Assembly (NCBI RefSeq): GCF_900094925.1
Contig: NZ_FMAY01000004.1
Location: 124,001-188,000 of the forward strand
Source of the DNA: Kosakonia oryzendophytica
GTDB taxonomy: Bacteria; Pseudomonadota; Gammaproteobacteria; Enterobacterales; Enterobacteriaceae
DNA: 64,000 nucleotides
Direction of reading: 5' to 3'
Shown: positions 1 to 9,219 of the stretch, piece after piece
Layout: every line of letters starts with the position of its first letter
How positions within the stretch are numbered: the stretch's first letter is position 1
Position numbers and translations under genes: made by a program
Notes under the pieces: generated by a model
What the model was told of the DNA's origin: nothing
The model's database searches: none
The model's input: the letters and a program-made list of their open reading frames with translations, nothing else

Positions 1-171
1 ATGCGCGGCTCCGCGGCGTGGATCGCCAGCTTCCTCTTCTCGCTGTTAATTGGCGTTACCGCCGACAAAATCGGCTTTAACCCGCTGTTTATTGCTATGG
101 GTTTCTTTGACCTGATTGGCGCTATTTTCCTGGTAGCATTTATTGCTGAACGTCGCGCAAAACGCGCATGA
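1..171 (+). CDS. MFS transporter, C-terminal fragment (5' end outside window)
   Basis: An open frame runs from the first base to the TGA at 169-171 and encodes 56 residues. They form one to two hydrophobic helices followed by a short basic tail (ERRAKRA). The segment GFNPLFIAMGFFDLIGAIF resembles the last membrane helix of anion:cation symporter (ExuT-like) MFS permeases. The ATG at position 1 is most likely internal, because a permease should be about 430 residues. The downstream glycosidase frame begins within a few bases of the stop, so the two are probably co-transcribed and the permease probably imports the glycoside that the enzyme cleaves. The family call is moderate because only the tail is visible. 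Confidence 0.6.
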   Translation: MRGSAAWIASFLFSLLIGVTADKIGFNPLFIAMGFFDLIGAIFLVAFIAERRAKRA

Positions 172-186
172 TTGTGGATGTCTGAT

Positions 187-2553
187 ATGAAAACCCTGAA
201 GAACTGGACGTTGCAAAAACAGGCGGCTCACCACGTTGAGCTATTGGTGGACGGGCAACATACGCTGTGCCTGTATATCCTTGAGGAGAACCTGTTCCGC
301 GTACTGCTAAAGCGTAAGGGCGAGCTGGCGCTGGACAGAACCTGGAGCATTGCGCCGGGTGAAGATGTGCCATGGGAAGGCCGTTCCCGCGAGGATTTAT
401 CCGGTTTCGGTCTGCCTACATGGTCGCTCACTGAGCAGCAGGATACGCTGACGGTGCAAAGCGCGCAGTTACGGGTGACCGTGCACCAACCGCTGTGGCT
501 GGAGTGGCACTACCGTAATGACGCGGGTGAGTGGCAGTGGCTGGCGGGGGATCGCCCGACCAGCGCCTATCTGCTGAATGCGCACGGCGATGGCGTCGCG
601 CACTATCTGAGCCGTAAAAAAGAGGAACGTTTTTATGGCCTCGGCGAAAAAGCCGGCAACCTGCAACGTAACGGTCAGCGCTACGAAATGCGCAACCTTG
701 ATGCCATGGGTTATAACGCGGCCAGTACCGATCCGCTGTACAAACATATCCCGTTTACCCTGACCCGCCGTGACGATATCAGCTATGGCCTGTTTTATGA
801 CAACCTCAGCAATTGCTGGCTGGATCTGGGCAATGAGATCGATAACTACCACACTGCCTTTCGCCGCTGGCAGGCGGAAGCGGGCGATATCGATTACTAC
901 CTGTTTACCGGCGCACGCGCGCTGGATGTCACCAAAGCCTTTGTACGTCTAACCGGGAAAACGCTGTTCGGACCGAAATGGAGCCTGGGCTACAGCGGTT
1001 CAACCATGCATTACACTGACGCGCCGGATGCGCAAAACCAGCTGATGAACTTTATTCGCCTGTGCGAAGAACACGCCATTCCGTGCGATTCGTTCCAGCT
1101 CTCTTCCGGCTATACCTCGATCAACGGTAAGCGTTATGTCTTTAACTGGAACTATGACAAGGTGCCACAACCGAAAGTAATGACCCAGGCATTCCACGAT
1201 GCCGGGCTGAAACTGGCGGCGAATATCAAACCTTGCCTGTTGCAGGATCACCCACGTTACAACGAGGTGGCGGAAAAAGGCTTGTTTATTCGCGATTCCG
1301 AAACCGATGCGCCAGAACGTTCAAGCTTCTGGGATGATGAAGGCTCCCATCTTGATTTCACCAATCCGCAGACCGTAGCCTGGTGGCAGGAAGGCGTGAC
1401 CACACAATTGCTGGAAATGGGTATTGACTCTACCTGGAACGACAATAACGAGTTTGAAGTGTGGGACGGCGAAGCGCGTTGCCAGGGATTTGGCCGTGAA
1501 ATCGCCATCAAACATATTCGCCCGGTGATGCCACTGCTGATGATGCGAGCGTCAATGGAAGCCCAGCAACGTTTCGCACCGCAAAAACGCCCGTACCTGA
1601 TCTCGCGCTCCGGCTGCGCCGGGATGCAGCGTTATGTACAAACCTGGAGTGGCGACAACCGCACCAACTGGGATACCTTGCGCTACAACACCCGGATGGG
1701 CCTCGGGATGAGCCTGTCCGGCTTGTATAACGTGGGTCATGACGTGGGCGGTTTCTCCGGCGATAAACCGGACGCAGAACTGTTTGTTCGCTGGGTGCAA
1801 AACGGTGTGATGCATCCGCGCTTTACCATTCACTCCTGGAATGACGACCAGACGGTGAACGAGCCGTGGATGTACCCGGCCATCACCCCGGCCATCCGCA
1901 GTGCGATTGAATTACGCTACCGCCTGCTGCCGTACCTGTATACGTTGTTGTGGCAAGCGCACGCCGATGATGAACCGATGCTGCGCCCCACGTTCCTCGA
2001 TCACGAGCATGACGCGCAAACCTTTGAGGAGTGCGATGACTTCCTGCTGGGTCGTGACATTCTGGTTGCGAGCGTGGTGGAGCCAGGACAGCGCGAGCGC
2101 CGTGTCTGGCTGCCGGCCAATGACACCGGTTGGTATGATTTCTACAGCGGGACCTGGTATGCGCCAGGCCAGTGGATAACGCTGAATGCTCCGCTGGAAA
2201 CCCTGCCACTGCTGGTGCGCGCCGGTGCCGGTTTGCCGCTGAGTGCGCGCATTACCCACGTGGATGCGCAAGCGGACACGACCCGTGAACTGCAACTGTT
2301 CCCGGTCAAAGGCTCGGGGCGTTCCGACGGGCTGCTGTTTGAAGATGATGGTGAATCCTGGGGTTATAAAGATGGCAATGCGCTGTGGCTGGAGTGGGAA
2401 ATGGTCTGCACCGGCAGCGAGGTGGAGCTGCGGATACGCACGCGCGGCGACTACCGCCCGGCGTGGAAGGTCCTGAAAGTGACGCTGCCGGCCAGTGATA
2501 AGCGCACATTGCGTGTCAATGGTGTGGCGGCAAACGAGTGGATACTGGCGTAA
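187..2553 (+). CDS. Glycoside hydrolase family 31 alpha-glycosidase
   Basis: About 788 residues, a usual length for GH31, with an N-terminal beta-sandwich and a central TIM barrel. The nucleophile region reads STWNDNNEFEVW near residue 419, and the HDVGGFSG segment typical of the acid/base loop lies near residue 519. There is no signal peptide, so it acts in the cytoplasm on an imported alpha-glucoside or alpha-xyloside. The WNDNNE form is closer to alpha-glucosidases than to the YicI xylosidase (KTDFGE), but the substrate cannot be told. The start is uncertain: ATG at 178 and TTG at 172 are in frame, and no candidate has a strong Shine-Dalgarno. I chose the ATG that begins MKTLKNW. It lies 15 bases after an MFS permease gene and is probably translationally coupled to it. 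Confidence 0.85.
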   Translation: MKTLKNWTLQKQAAHHVELLVDGQHTLCLYILEENLFRVLLKRKGELALDRTWSIAPGEDVPWEGRSREDLSGFGLPTWSLTEQQDTLTVQSAQLRVTVHQPLWLEWHYRNDAGEWQWLAGDRPTSAYLLNAHGDGVAHYLSRKKEERFYGLGEKAGNLQRNGQRYEMRNLDAMGYNAASTDPLYKHIPFTLTRRDDISYGLFYDNLSNCWLDLGNEIDNYHTAFRRWQAEAGDIDYYLFTGARALDVTKAFVRLTGKTLFGPKWSLGYSGSTMHYTDAPDAQNQLMNFIRLCEEHAIPCDSFQLSSGYTSINGKRYVFNWNYDKVPQPKVMTQAFHDAGLKLAANIKPCLLQDHPRYNEVAEKGLFIRDSETDAPERSSFWDDEGSHLDFTNPQTVAWWQEGVTTQLLEMGIDSTWNDNNEFEVWDGEARCQGFGREIAIKHIRPVMPLLMMRASMEAQQRFAPQKRPYLISRSGCAGMQRYVQTWSGDNRTNWDTLRYNTRMGLGMSLSGLYNVGHDVGGFSGDKPDAELFVRWVQNGVMHPRFTIHSWNDDQTVNEPWMYPAITPAIRSAIELRYRLLPYLYTLLWQAHADDEPMLRPTFLDHEHDAQTFEECDDFLLGRDILVASVVEPGQRERRVWLPANDTGWYDFYSGTWYAPGQWITLNAPLETLPLLVRAGAGLPLSARITHVDAQADTTRELQLFPVKGSGRSDGLLFEDDGESWGYKDGNALWLEWEMVCTGSEVELRIRTRGDYRPAWKVLKVTLPASDKRTLRVNGVAANEWILA

Positions 2554-2768
2554 TTTCCCCTCACCCTGCCCTCTCCTCATAGGGGAGAGGGTAAAATACG
2601 GGCACCAGCATCACCGGGGAGAGGGTAAAACACGGGCACCAGCATTACAGAGAAGCGGGTTGGCATCTCCCTCTCCCTATCGAGGGTAAAACACCGGCAC
2701 CAGCATTACAGGGAAGCGGATTGTTATCTCCCTCTCCCTTTCAGGGAGAGGGCCGGGGTGAGGGTAAA
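2554..2768. repeat. Tandem intergenic repeats of the CCCTCTCC/GGGAGAGGG type
   Basis: The gap between the GH31 gene and ybiT is filled by imperfect units. GGGTAAAAYACSGGCACCAGCAT occurs from 2589, 2623 and 2684, and GGGTAAAA occurs again from 2762. The units are interspersed with CTCCCTCTCCC and GGGGAGAGGG arms that can pair into hairpins (for example CCCTCTCC...GGGGAGAGGG at 2570-2591 and CCCTCTCCCTTTCAGGGAGAGGG at 2731-2753). This looks like an enterobacterial REP-like palindromic family expanded locally. It sits between two convergent genes and could also end transcription. No open frame is credible here. Confidence 0.75.
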
Positions 2769-2770
2769 AA

Positions 2771-4363
2771 TCACTCGATACCCTGACTGCGCAGGTAATC
2801 CTCATAATTCCCGGAGAAATCCACCACGCGTTGCGGCGTAATCTCAATCACACGCGTTGCCAGTGAGCTCACGAACTCGCGATCGTGAGAAACAAAGATC
2901 AACGTGCCCTGATACATCTCCAGCGCCATGTTCAGCGACTCGATGGACTCCATATCCAGATGGTTGGTCGGTTCATCCATCACCAGAATATTCGGCTTTT
3001 GCATCATCAACTTACCGAACAGCATGCGACCTTTCTCGCCACCGGAAAGCACCTTCGCCGGCTTTTTGATATCGTCCTGGCTGAACAGCAAACGACCAAG
3101 GATGCTGCGCACCGCTTGCTCGTCGTCACCTTCCTGTTTCCACTGGCTCATCCAGTCAAACACGCTCAGATCGTTGTCGAAATCTTCCGCGTGATCCTGC
3201 GCGTAGTAGCCAATCTGCGCGTTTTCCGACCATTTCACCGTGCCGTTGTCGGCCAGCAGTTCGCCCACCAGCGTTTTCAGCATGGTGGTTTTACCCACAC
3301 CGTTCGCCCCCAGAATGGCAATTTTCTCGCCCACTTCCAGCAGCAGATTGAAGTTCTTAAACAGTGGACCGTCATCAAAGCCTTTGGCAAGTGCTTCCAC
3401 TTCCAGCGCATTACGGAACAGTTTCTTGTCCTGCTCAAAGCGGATGAACGGGTTCTGACGGCTGGAGGCTTTCACTTCTTCCAGTTTGATCTTATCAATC
3501 TGGCGAGCGCGAGAGGTGGCCTGACGCGATTTAGAGGCGTTAGCGCTAAAGCGGCTAACGAAAGATTGCAGGTCAGCAATCTGCGCTTTTTTCTTGGCGT
3601 TATCAGCCAGCAAACGCTCACGCGCCTGGGTCGCGGCGGTCATGTACTCGTCGTAGTTGCCCGGGTAGACGCGCAGCTCACCGTAGTCGAGATCCGCCAT
3701 ATGCGTGCACACCATGTTGAGGAAGTGACGGTCGTGCGAAATGATGATCATGGTGCTGTCACGCTCGTTCAGCACTTGCTCCAGCCAACGGATGGTGTCG
3801 ATATCCAGGTTGTTGGTCGGTTCATCGAGCAGCAGAATGTCCGGGTTCGCGAACAGTGCCTGCGCCAACAGAACACGCAATTTCCAGCCGGGAGCGACTT
3901 CGCTCATTGGGCCGTAATGCTGTTCAACCGGGATGCCAACGCCCAGCAGCAGCTCACCCGCACGCGCTTCAGCGGAGTAACCGTCCATTTCGCCGTACTG
4001 CACTTCGAGATCGGCAACTTTGTAACCGTCCTCTTCGCTCATTTCTGCGAGGCCGTAAATACGGTCGCGTTCCTGCTTCACCGCCCACAGTTCAGCGTGG
4101 CCCATGATGACCGTGTCGAGCACGCTGAACGCTTCAAAGGCAAACTGATCCTGACGCAGCTTACCAATGCGCTCGTTAGGATCGATAGAGACGTTCCCCA
4201 GTGTCGGCTCTAAGTCGCCGCCGAGGATTTTCATAAAGGTGGATTTACCGCTCCCGTTGGCGCCGATCAGGCCGTAACGGTTGCCGCCGCCAAATTTGAC
4301 GGAAATATTTTCAAACAGCGGCTTGCTGCCGAACTGCATGGTGACGTTGCTGGTGACTAACAC
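2771..4363 (-). CDS. ybiT: ABC-F family ATPase YbiT
   Basis: The 530 residues equal the length of E. coli YbiT and the sequence is close throughout. There are two ABC domains without membrane segments: Walker [10 protein letters not shown] near residue 37 and GANGVGKTT near residue 350, an LSGGEKGR signature in the second half, and [11 protein letters not shown] / [11 protein letters not shown] Walker B segments. The linker between them is charged and helical ([13 protein letters not shown]...), as in ABC-F proteins that bind the ribosomal E site. The family is cytoplasmic and modulates translation; the specific role of YbiT is poorly defined. It is divergent from ldtB, with about 200 bp between them. 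Confidence 0.96.
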   Translation of the reverse strand: MLVTSNVTMQFGSKPLFENISVKFGGGNRYGLIGANGSGKSTFMKILGGDLEPTLGNVSIDPNERIGKLRQDQFAFEAFSVLDTVIMGHAELWAVKQERDRIYGLAEMSEEDGYKVADLEVQYGEMDGYSAEARAGELLLGVGIPVEQHYGPMSEVAPGWKLRVLLAQALFANPDILLLDEPTNNLDIDTIRWLEQVLNERDSTMIIISHDRHFLNMVCTHMADLDYGELRVYPGNYDEYMTAATQARERLLADNAKKKAQIADLQSFVSRFSANASKSRQATSRARQIDKIKLEEVKASSRQNPFIRFEQDKKLFRNALEVEALAKGFDDGPLFKNFNLLLEVGEKIAILGANGVGKTTMLKTLVGELLADNGTVKWSENAQIGYYAQDHAEDFDNDLSVFDWMSQWKQEGDDEQAVRSILGRLLFSQDDIKKPAKVLSGGEKGRMLFGKLMMQKPNILVMDEPTNHLDMESIESLNMALEMYQGTLIFVSHDREFVSSLATRVIEITPQRVVDFSGNYEDYLRSQGIE

Positions 4364-4570
4364 GGAAGTATCCTGAAATATGTGACAAACACCCTATTAT
4401 GCCACAAATCCGAATGAGATTCCTGTTCGCTGTCTGTCCGCTAAACTGCAACCAAAGGGAAAAAAGTGTGATTTCGTACACATCTGAATTCCCTGGACGG
4501 TGGAATGCACATATAATGCGCTTCCTGCATTCTCAACCCAATGGCCTGTGTGGCAAAAATCTCGCACAAC
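4364..4570. promoter_or_regulatory. Divergent ybiT / ldtB intergenic region
   Basis: About 207 bp separate the divergent starts of ybiT (4363) and ldtB (4571). A TATAAT hexamer lies in ATATAATGCG at about 4510-4519, some 55 bp before ldtB, and is a good -10 candidate for that gene. No operator was recognised. The open frame that continues upstream of the ldtB ATG crosses this promoter and is not thought to be coding. Confidence 0.5.
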
Positions 4571-5491
4571 ATGAACATGAAATTAACAACCCTTTTCGCG
4601 GCGGCCTTTGCTGTCGTGGGATTTTGCAAAAGCGCGTCTGCTGTTACTTATCCGCTGCCGACTGATGGTAGCCGTCTGATTGGCCAGAACCAGATCGTGA
4701 CTATCCCGGAGGGCAATACACAGCCTCTGGAATATTTTGCGGCGGAATACCAGATGGGTCTGTCCAACATGCTGGAAGCCAACCCGGGCATTGATGCTTA
4801 CCTGCCGAAAGGCGGTACCGTCATGAACGTTCCGCAGCAGTTGATTCTGCCGGACACGGTTCACGAAGGGATTGTCATTAACAGCGCGGAAATGCGTCTC
4901 TACTACTACCCGCAAGGCACTCACACGGTGATCGTACTGCCAATCGGTATTGGCCAGTTGGGCAAAGATACCCCGATTGCCTGGACCACCAAAGTTGAGC
5001 GTAAGAAGAACGGCCCAACCTGGACGCCGACCGCCAAAATGCACGCAGAATACGCTGCAATGGGTCAACCGCTACCACCTGTTGTCCCGGCCGGTCCGGA
5101 TAACCCGATGGGTCTGTACGCGCTCTATATCGGCCGCCTGTACGCCATCCACGGCACTAACGCCAACTTTGGTATCGGCCTGCGCGTAAGCCACGGTTGT
5201 GTGCGTCTGCGTAACGACGACATTAAATTCCTGTTCGATAACGTGCCGGTCGGTACGCGCGTACAGTTCATTGATGAGCCGGTAAAAGCCACGACGGAAC
5301 CGGATGGCAGCCGCTACATCGAAGTACACAACCCGCTGTCCACCACCGAAGCGCAGTTCACCGGCGGTGAGATTGTGCCTATTGCGCTGACCAAAGCCGT
5401 ACAAGCCGTTACCGGTCAGTCTGACGTTGATCAGAACGTGGTTGATCAGGCGGTGCAGAACCGTTCCGGTATGCCGGTGCGTTTGAACTAA
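4571..5491 (+). CDS. ldtB: L,D-transpeptidase LdtB (YbiS)
   Basis: A periplasmic enzyme that attaches Braun lipoprotein (Lpp) to the meso-diaminopimelate of peptidoglycan. The 306 residues equal the E. coli length. The signal peptide [18 protein letters not shown]... is cut after an ASA motif; a LysM-like N-terminal part and the YkuD catalytic domain follow. The YkuD motif HGTN...SHGCVRLR holds the nucleophile Cys210. The ATG at 4571 matches the known N-terminus, and extensions upstream to 4541 would bury the signal peptide. Single-gene unit: divergent from ybiT and followed by a REP element and a strong terminator. Confidence 0.97.
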   Translation: MNMKLTTLFAAAFAVVGFCKSASAVTYPLPTDGSRLIGQNQIVTIPEGNTQPLEYFAAEYQMGLSNMLEANPGIDAYLPKGGTVMNVPQQLILPDTVHEGIVINSAEMRLYYYPQGTHTVIVLPIGIGQLGKDTPIAWTTKVERKKNGPTWTPTAKMHAEYAAMGQPLPPVVPAGPDNPMGLYALYIGRLYAIHGTNANFGIGLRVSHGCVRLRNDDIKFLFDNVPVGTRVQFIDEPVKATTEPDGSRYIEVHNPLSTTEAQFTGGEIVPIALTKAVQAVTGQSDVDQNVVDQAVQNRSGMPVRLN

Positions 5492-5513
5492 CCTGAGGTT
5501 TGCTGGCCTGCCT

Positions 5514-5541
5514 GGCCGGATGGCGCGACGCATATCCGGCC
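5514..5541. repeat. REP-like palindrome after ldtB
   Basis: GGCCGGAT at 5514-5521 pairs with ATCCGGCC at 5534-5541 around GGCGCGACGCAT. This is the GCCGGATGGCG...CATCCGGC pattern of enterobacterial REP elements. It lies between ldtB and its rho-independent terminator. Confidence 0.75.
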
Positions 5542-5570
5542 TGGAGAGTAAGGCGCAGCGAACACCCGGT

Positions 5571-5602
5571 AAAAAAGCGGAGAAGATGCTCCGCTTTTTT
5601 TT
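5571..5602. terminator. Bidirectional rho-independent terminator, ldtB / gntR
   Basis: The stem AAAAAAGCGGAG (5571-5582) with loop AAGATG pairs with CTCCGCTTTTTT and is followed by further T residues. The flanking A and T runs let it serve both ldtB (plus strand) and the convergent GntR gene, whose stop codon lies at its edge. Confidence 0.9.
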
Positions 5603-6317
5603 ATCCGTTATTGACCACAATAACCCCGCCGTGATCGTAACGATAATGACAGTGGGCGTACTCCAGCGGCGTGCCATCTTCCAGATAGATCACTTGCTCC
5701 ACTTCCAGAACCGGATCGGTGTCGTCGCAGTTAAGATATTGCTTATCTTCCGCGCCAGGTTTCAATGCCCGCACAATGCGGTATGAACCCATGATCTTCA
5801 GCGCCAGCTCCTCCTGCACATAACGAAACACCGAGCTTTCCAGATGCCCACGATTGAGTCCCGGCACCAGATTGACTGGCATCAGGGTAAATTCCAGCGA
5901 CACGGGCTCACCTTCCAGCAAACGCAAGCGATTAAAATCATAGACCGGGTCGTCCGGCCCTAGCAGCAAAGACGCCTGCTCTTTTTCCGTCGGGAAACGT
6001 AACTCAAAGCGGATAATTTTACTGGTGACTTCACCGACGTTTTCCCAGGTTTTGGTCGCCCCAAAGTAATCACTGCCCGGCAGGTCCCAGCGCGACTGCT
6101 GCAGGAAATTTTTGCGGATAAAGGTGCCCTGCCCCTGACGGCTGTAGACCAGCCCCTCCACAATGAGCTGCCGCATCGCCTGCTGAATGGTCATCCGGCT
6201 GGTGGCAAACTCGGCCGCCAGCGCAAACTGGTCCGGCAAGGGGGCACTGGCGGAATACTGCTGACTGAGAATGCGGCGCTTTATTTCCCGCGCAATAGTG
6301 ATGTATTTTGCCGCCAT
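5601..6317 (-). CDS. GntR/HutC-family transcriptional repressor of the adjacent beta-glucoside genes
   Basis: 238 residues. The N-terminal winged helix-turn-helix (about residues 5-70) has the GntR sequence FATSRMTIQQAMRQLIVEGL and the wing GQGTFIRK. A UTRA effector-binding domain follows (about 90-235), which in HutC-type members binds a small phospho-sugar or related ligand. It is the last gene of a three-gene minus-strand set (GH1 glucosidase, EIIC, regulator). Two identical palindromes lie just before the first gene, so it probably represses this operon and is relieved by a phosphorylated beta-glucoside. The ligand is inferred from context. Confidence 0.88.
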   Translation of the reverse strand: MAAKYITIAREIKRRILSQQYSASAPLPDQFALAAEFATSRMTIQQAMRQLIVEGLVYSRQGQGTFIRKNFLQQSRWDLPGSDYFGATKTWENVGEVTSKIIRFELRFPTEKEQASLLLGPDDPVYDFNRLRLLEGEPVSLEFTLMPVNLVPGLNRGHLESSVFRYVQEELALKIMGSYRIVRALKPGAEDKQYLNCDDTDPVLEVEQVIYLEDGTPLEYAHCHYRYDHGGVIVVNNG

Positions 6318-6333
6318 ATCCCTTCCTGCTGTT

Positions 6334-7653
6334 TTAGTCTATCCCATTGTTTCTCAAGGCCACTCGCTCAGATATTTTGAGGAAAGGCAGGTAGAAGAAT
6401 ACACCAAAGATGATGATCAGCAACTGCACCACCACCGCACGCCAGTCCCCTGCCGTTGCCAGCCAGGCGCTCAGCACGGGTGGCGTTGTCCATGGGATCA
6501 TCACCACGCAGCGCGACATCCAGCCAAGCGTAGTGCAGAGCCAGCCAAACCAGATGCCTATCGCCGGAAGCAGCACGAAAGGGATCATCAGCGGCAAGTT
6601 GAACACTATCGGTAAACCGAAAATCACCGGTTCATTAATATTGAACAGACCGGGAGAAATAGCGAGCCGCGCTACCTGCTTCGCCGATTTCTGTCGGGCG
6701 AAGATAAAGATCGCCAACAGCAGCGAAATCGTACTGCCGGTACCACCAATCATGCCGAACGTCGGCACAAAAATGCTGTTGATGATATGCGGAATGGGCT
6801 GCCCGTTAGCAAAAGCCAGCATGTTCTCGTTGGTGTTGATCAATAAGAGTGGTTCAAGGATCACCCCATTCACCACCGTCTGGTGGATCCCCAGCGTAAA
6901 CAGGAAGTTGCCGAAACTGTAGATAAACAGCGTACCCGGCAGGCTGGTGTTGATTTGCCGTAACGGTTGCTGAATCAGCGTGGTGATCAGGTGGATCAAA
7001 TCCGTGTTCAGCAGGTTGGCCAGCAACGCCGCCACAATGGCAAACGCAGATAACGTAATAATGGTCGGGATCAGCGCCGAGAAGGATTGTCCCACTGCCG
7101 ACGGCACATTATCCCCCAACGAAATAGTGAATTTCTTCACGCTGGCCACGCGGATAAACAACTCTGTTGACAGCAGACCGATAATCACCCCGGCGAAAAT
7201 CCCGGTGGAACCAATATTGGTGAAAGAGAGCATCTGACTGACAGTTACGCTGGCTTTCCCCCCCACAGGCACAACGTCGAGGTGCATTGGCATCATGATA
7301 ATAAAGCTGCACAACGCAATGACCACGGCGGAGACCGGGTTACCGAAGTTCTTATTGCGCGCCAGTGACCAGGCTGTCATCGGCGCAATCAATAGCGCTG
7401 CGATATTCAGCGTGCCATTGATCACCGCTTCGCCCCACACCTTAAAGCGCGCCAGTGTTTCCCCCTCGAACACCCAGGGAAAGATCACGTTATTGATCAG
7501 CACCGCCAGCCCGGCGAGGATAAAAATGGGCATCACGGCGGCAAACGCGTCGCGCAGCGAACGCAAGTGCACCTGATTCGCCAGGCGGGCGGAGAAATCC
7601 ACAAACTTATCGACAAACGACTGCATATTGGGCGTCATTTTCGTATCAGACAT
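6334..7653 (-). CDS. PTS lactose/cellobiose-type EIIC permease
   Basis: 439 residues with about ten hydrophobic segments and the CelB/LicC-type EIIC start (SFVDKFVDFSARLANQVHLRSLRDAF), plus the conserved NEPVIFGLPIVFNLPLMIPF region that lines the sugar site. It should import and phosphorylate a cellobiose-like beta-glucoside, but it carries only the C domain. No EIIA or EIIB partner is present in this cassette, so it must borrow them from another PTS encoded elsewhere. Its neighbours are a GH1 enzyme 27 bp upstream and a GntR regulator 16 bp downstream, all on the same strand. Confidence 0.92.
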   Translation of the reverse strand: MSDTKMTPNMQSFVDKFVDFSARLANQVHLRSLRDAFAAVMPIFILAGLAVLINNVIFPWVFEGETLARFKVWGEAVINGTLNIAALLIAPMTAWSLARNKNFGNPVSAVVIALCSFIIMMPMHLDVVPVGGKASVTVSQMLSFTNIGSTGIFAGVIIGLLSTELFIRVASVKKFTISLGDNVPSAVGQSFSALIPTIITLSAFAIVAALLANLLNTDLIHLITTLIQQPLRQINTSLPGTLFIYSFGNFLFTLGIHQTVVNGVILEPLLLINTNENMLAFANGQPIPHIINSIFVPTFGMIGGTGSTISLLLAIFIFARQKSAKQVARLAISPGLFNINEPVIFGLPIVFNLPLMIPFVLLPAIGIWFGWLCTTLGWMSRCVVMIPWTTPPVLSAWLATAGDWRAVVVQLLIIIFGVFFYLPFLKISERVALRNNGID

Positions 7654-7680
7654 TGCGATGCCTCCCTCAATCCATCACGT

Positions 7681-9057
7681 TTACATATCGCGGCCGTTGC
7701 TGCGGATCACCTGTTGCAGCCAGCGGTAGCTCTTTTTCGGTACGCGTTGCATATCTTTCAGATCGTGGTTTTCACGGTTCACATACACCACGCCATAGCG
7801 CTTACGCATATCACCCTGCGAACTGAGAATGTCGATCAGCCCCCACCCGAGGTAACCAATGACCTGGGCGCCGTCTTCAAAGATGGCGTCCTGCATCGCT
7901 TGCAGATGATCACGGTGGTAGGCAATACGGTAGTCGTCATTAATCGGGTTTACGCCATCCCACTCTTCAATCACGCCGATACCGTTTTCAATGGGAAACA
8001 CCGGCAACCGCCAGTCGTTGTAATAGCGGCTGATAATGGCGCGGAAACCCAGCGGATCGATTTGCCAGCCCCACTCTGTAGCTGCAAGATACGGGTTGGC
8101 TTTATCGCCCTGTTGCAGGTAGTCATTCACTGGCGTACCCGGAGCAATAGCGTCGCTGTCCAGCGTTTTGCTGGCGTAATAGCTAAAGGCCATAAAATCG
8201 TTTTTCACCCGCGCGATGTGCGCGAGGTCTTCGTCACGGTAGATATCGCGAAAACCTTCGCGATCCACCACCGCCAGCACGGCCGGGCTGTAGCCCTGGC
8301 CGGCGTAAACCCGTAACAGATTTTGGTTGATGAACTCGTCATATTGCATGGCGCAGAACACATCACGGGGTTTGCAGGTCGCCGGGTAGACTAACTGGTG
8401 CGCCAGCATACCGCCCATCAGCTTGCCGGGCTGCGTGTCGTGCAAATAATGGGTCAGCAGCACATGCGACATCATCACATGGTGCTGGATCTGGTACAGC
8501 TCTCTCAGGGTTTTCTCCCCCTTGAGATAGCCGCCAACCTGAAACGCGCCCGGCATGTGGTAAATATTCTGTTCGTTAAACGTCAGCCAGTACTTCACGC
8601 GACTGCCGAAGCAGTCGATCATCTTTTTGCCATAACGAACAAAGGCATCCTGCACACGGCGGTCGACAAAACCGTTGTACTGCTGCGCCAGCGCTAGCGG
8701 CATATCGAAGTGATAAAGGCACACCATCGGTTCAATACCCCGCGCCAATAGATCGTCAATAAAGCGATCATAAAAAGCGATGCCCTCCTCATTAAACGCG
8801 CCATCGCCCTGCGGACAGACGCGACTCCAGGAAATCTGAAAACGGTAGCAATTCATACCCAGATCCTGCATCAGATCGAAATCTTCGCGATACCGGTGGT
8901 AAGAATCAGTGGCAACTTTCCAGTCGGAGGCAAATTCGCTGGCTGCGCGGATATCGTAGACCGACATCCCCTTTCCACCCTCATTCCATGCCCCTTCAGT
9001 CTGCATGCTGGAGACGGAGTTTCCCCATAAAAAACCGGTCGGTAATGTTTTGTTCAT
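7681..9057 (-). CDS. 6-phospho-beta-glucosidase (GH1)
   Basis: 458 residues. GH1 hallmarks are the N-terminal LPTGFLWGNSVSSMQTEGAW, the acid/base motif TFNEQN and the nucleophile motif PIENGIG. It hydrolyses the phosphorylated glucoside delivered by the adjacent EIIC to glucose-6-phosphate and the aglycone or glucose. The frame is open up to 9081, but I chose ATG 9057: it has a GGAGAAAG Shine-Dalgarno 5 bp away, and the upstream codons lie inside an operator palindrome. It is the first gene of the minus-strand operon that ends with the GntR regulator. Confidence 0.92.
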   Translation of the reverse strand: MNKTLPTGFLWGNSVSSMQTEGAWNEGGKGMSVYDIRAASEFASDWKVATDSYHRYREDFDLMQDLGMNCYRFQISWSRVCPQGDGAFNEEGIAFYDRFIDDLLARGIEPMVCLYHFDMPLALAQQYNGFVDRRVQDAFVRYGKKMIDCFGSRVKYWLTFNEQNIYHMPGAFQVGGYLKGEKTLRELYQIQHHVMMSHVLLTHYLHDTQPGKLMGGMLAHQLVYPATCKPRDVFCAMQYDEFINQNLLRVYAGQGYSPAVLAVVDREGFRDIYRDEDLAHIARVKNDFMAFSYYASKTLDSDAIAPGTPVNDYLQQGDKANPYLAATEWGWQIDPLGFRAIISRYYNDWRLPVFPIENGIGVIEEWDGVNPINDDYRIAYHRDHLQAMQDAIFEDGAQVIGYLGWGLIDILSSQGDMRKRYGVVYVNRENHDLKDMQRVPKKSYRWLQQVIRSNGRDM

Positions 9058-9069
9058 CGCACTTTCTCC

Positions 9070-9102
9070 ATGACTAGTCATTTAATTCATATGACTAGTC
9101 AT
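9070..9102. promoter_or_regulatory. Twin identical operator palindromes before the GH1-EIIC-gntR operon
   Basis: The perfect 12-bp palindrome ATGACTAGTCAT occurs at 9070-9081 and again at 9091-9102. The centres are 21 bp apart, about two helical turns, so two dimers would sit on one DNA face. They end 13 bp before the glucosidase ATG. The size and symmetry fit GntR/HutC dimer sites, and the likely protein is the regulator at 5601-6317. Confidence 0.8.
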
Positions 9103-9219
9103 ATAGGCGATGGCGAAAAAGCAGGCAAAAAAAGAGTGCAGTTTTGTGATGGTTTTCGAAAGATTTGCCGAATGGCGTGATGGGCGGGTACAGCGAGCAG
9201 ACGCGGTAAGTGATAATTG

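Noticed and set aside
2885-4213. 442-codon open frame on the plus strand opposite ybiT
   Set aside because: It is the reverse-strand shadow of a strongly conserved gene; the translation is rich in His, Gln and Phe with no domain, and there is no Shine-Dalgarno.
4541-4570. Upstream start for ldtB
   Set aside because: It would put ten residues before a perfect signal peptide; the ATG at 4571 equals the known E. coli start.
7567-8316. 249-codon open frame on the plus strand opposite the GH1 glucosidase and EIIC
   Set aside because: It overlaps two genes with clear family motifs and has the composition of an antisense frame.
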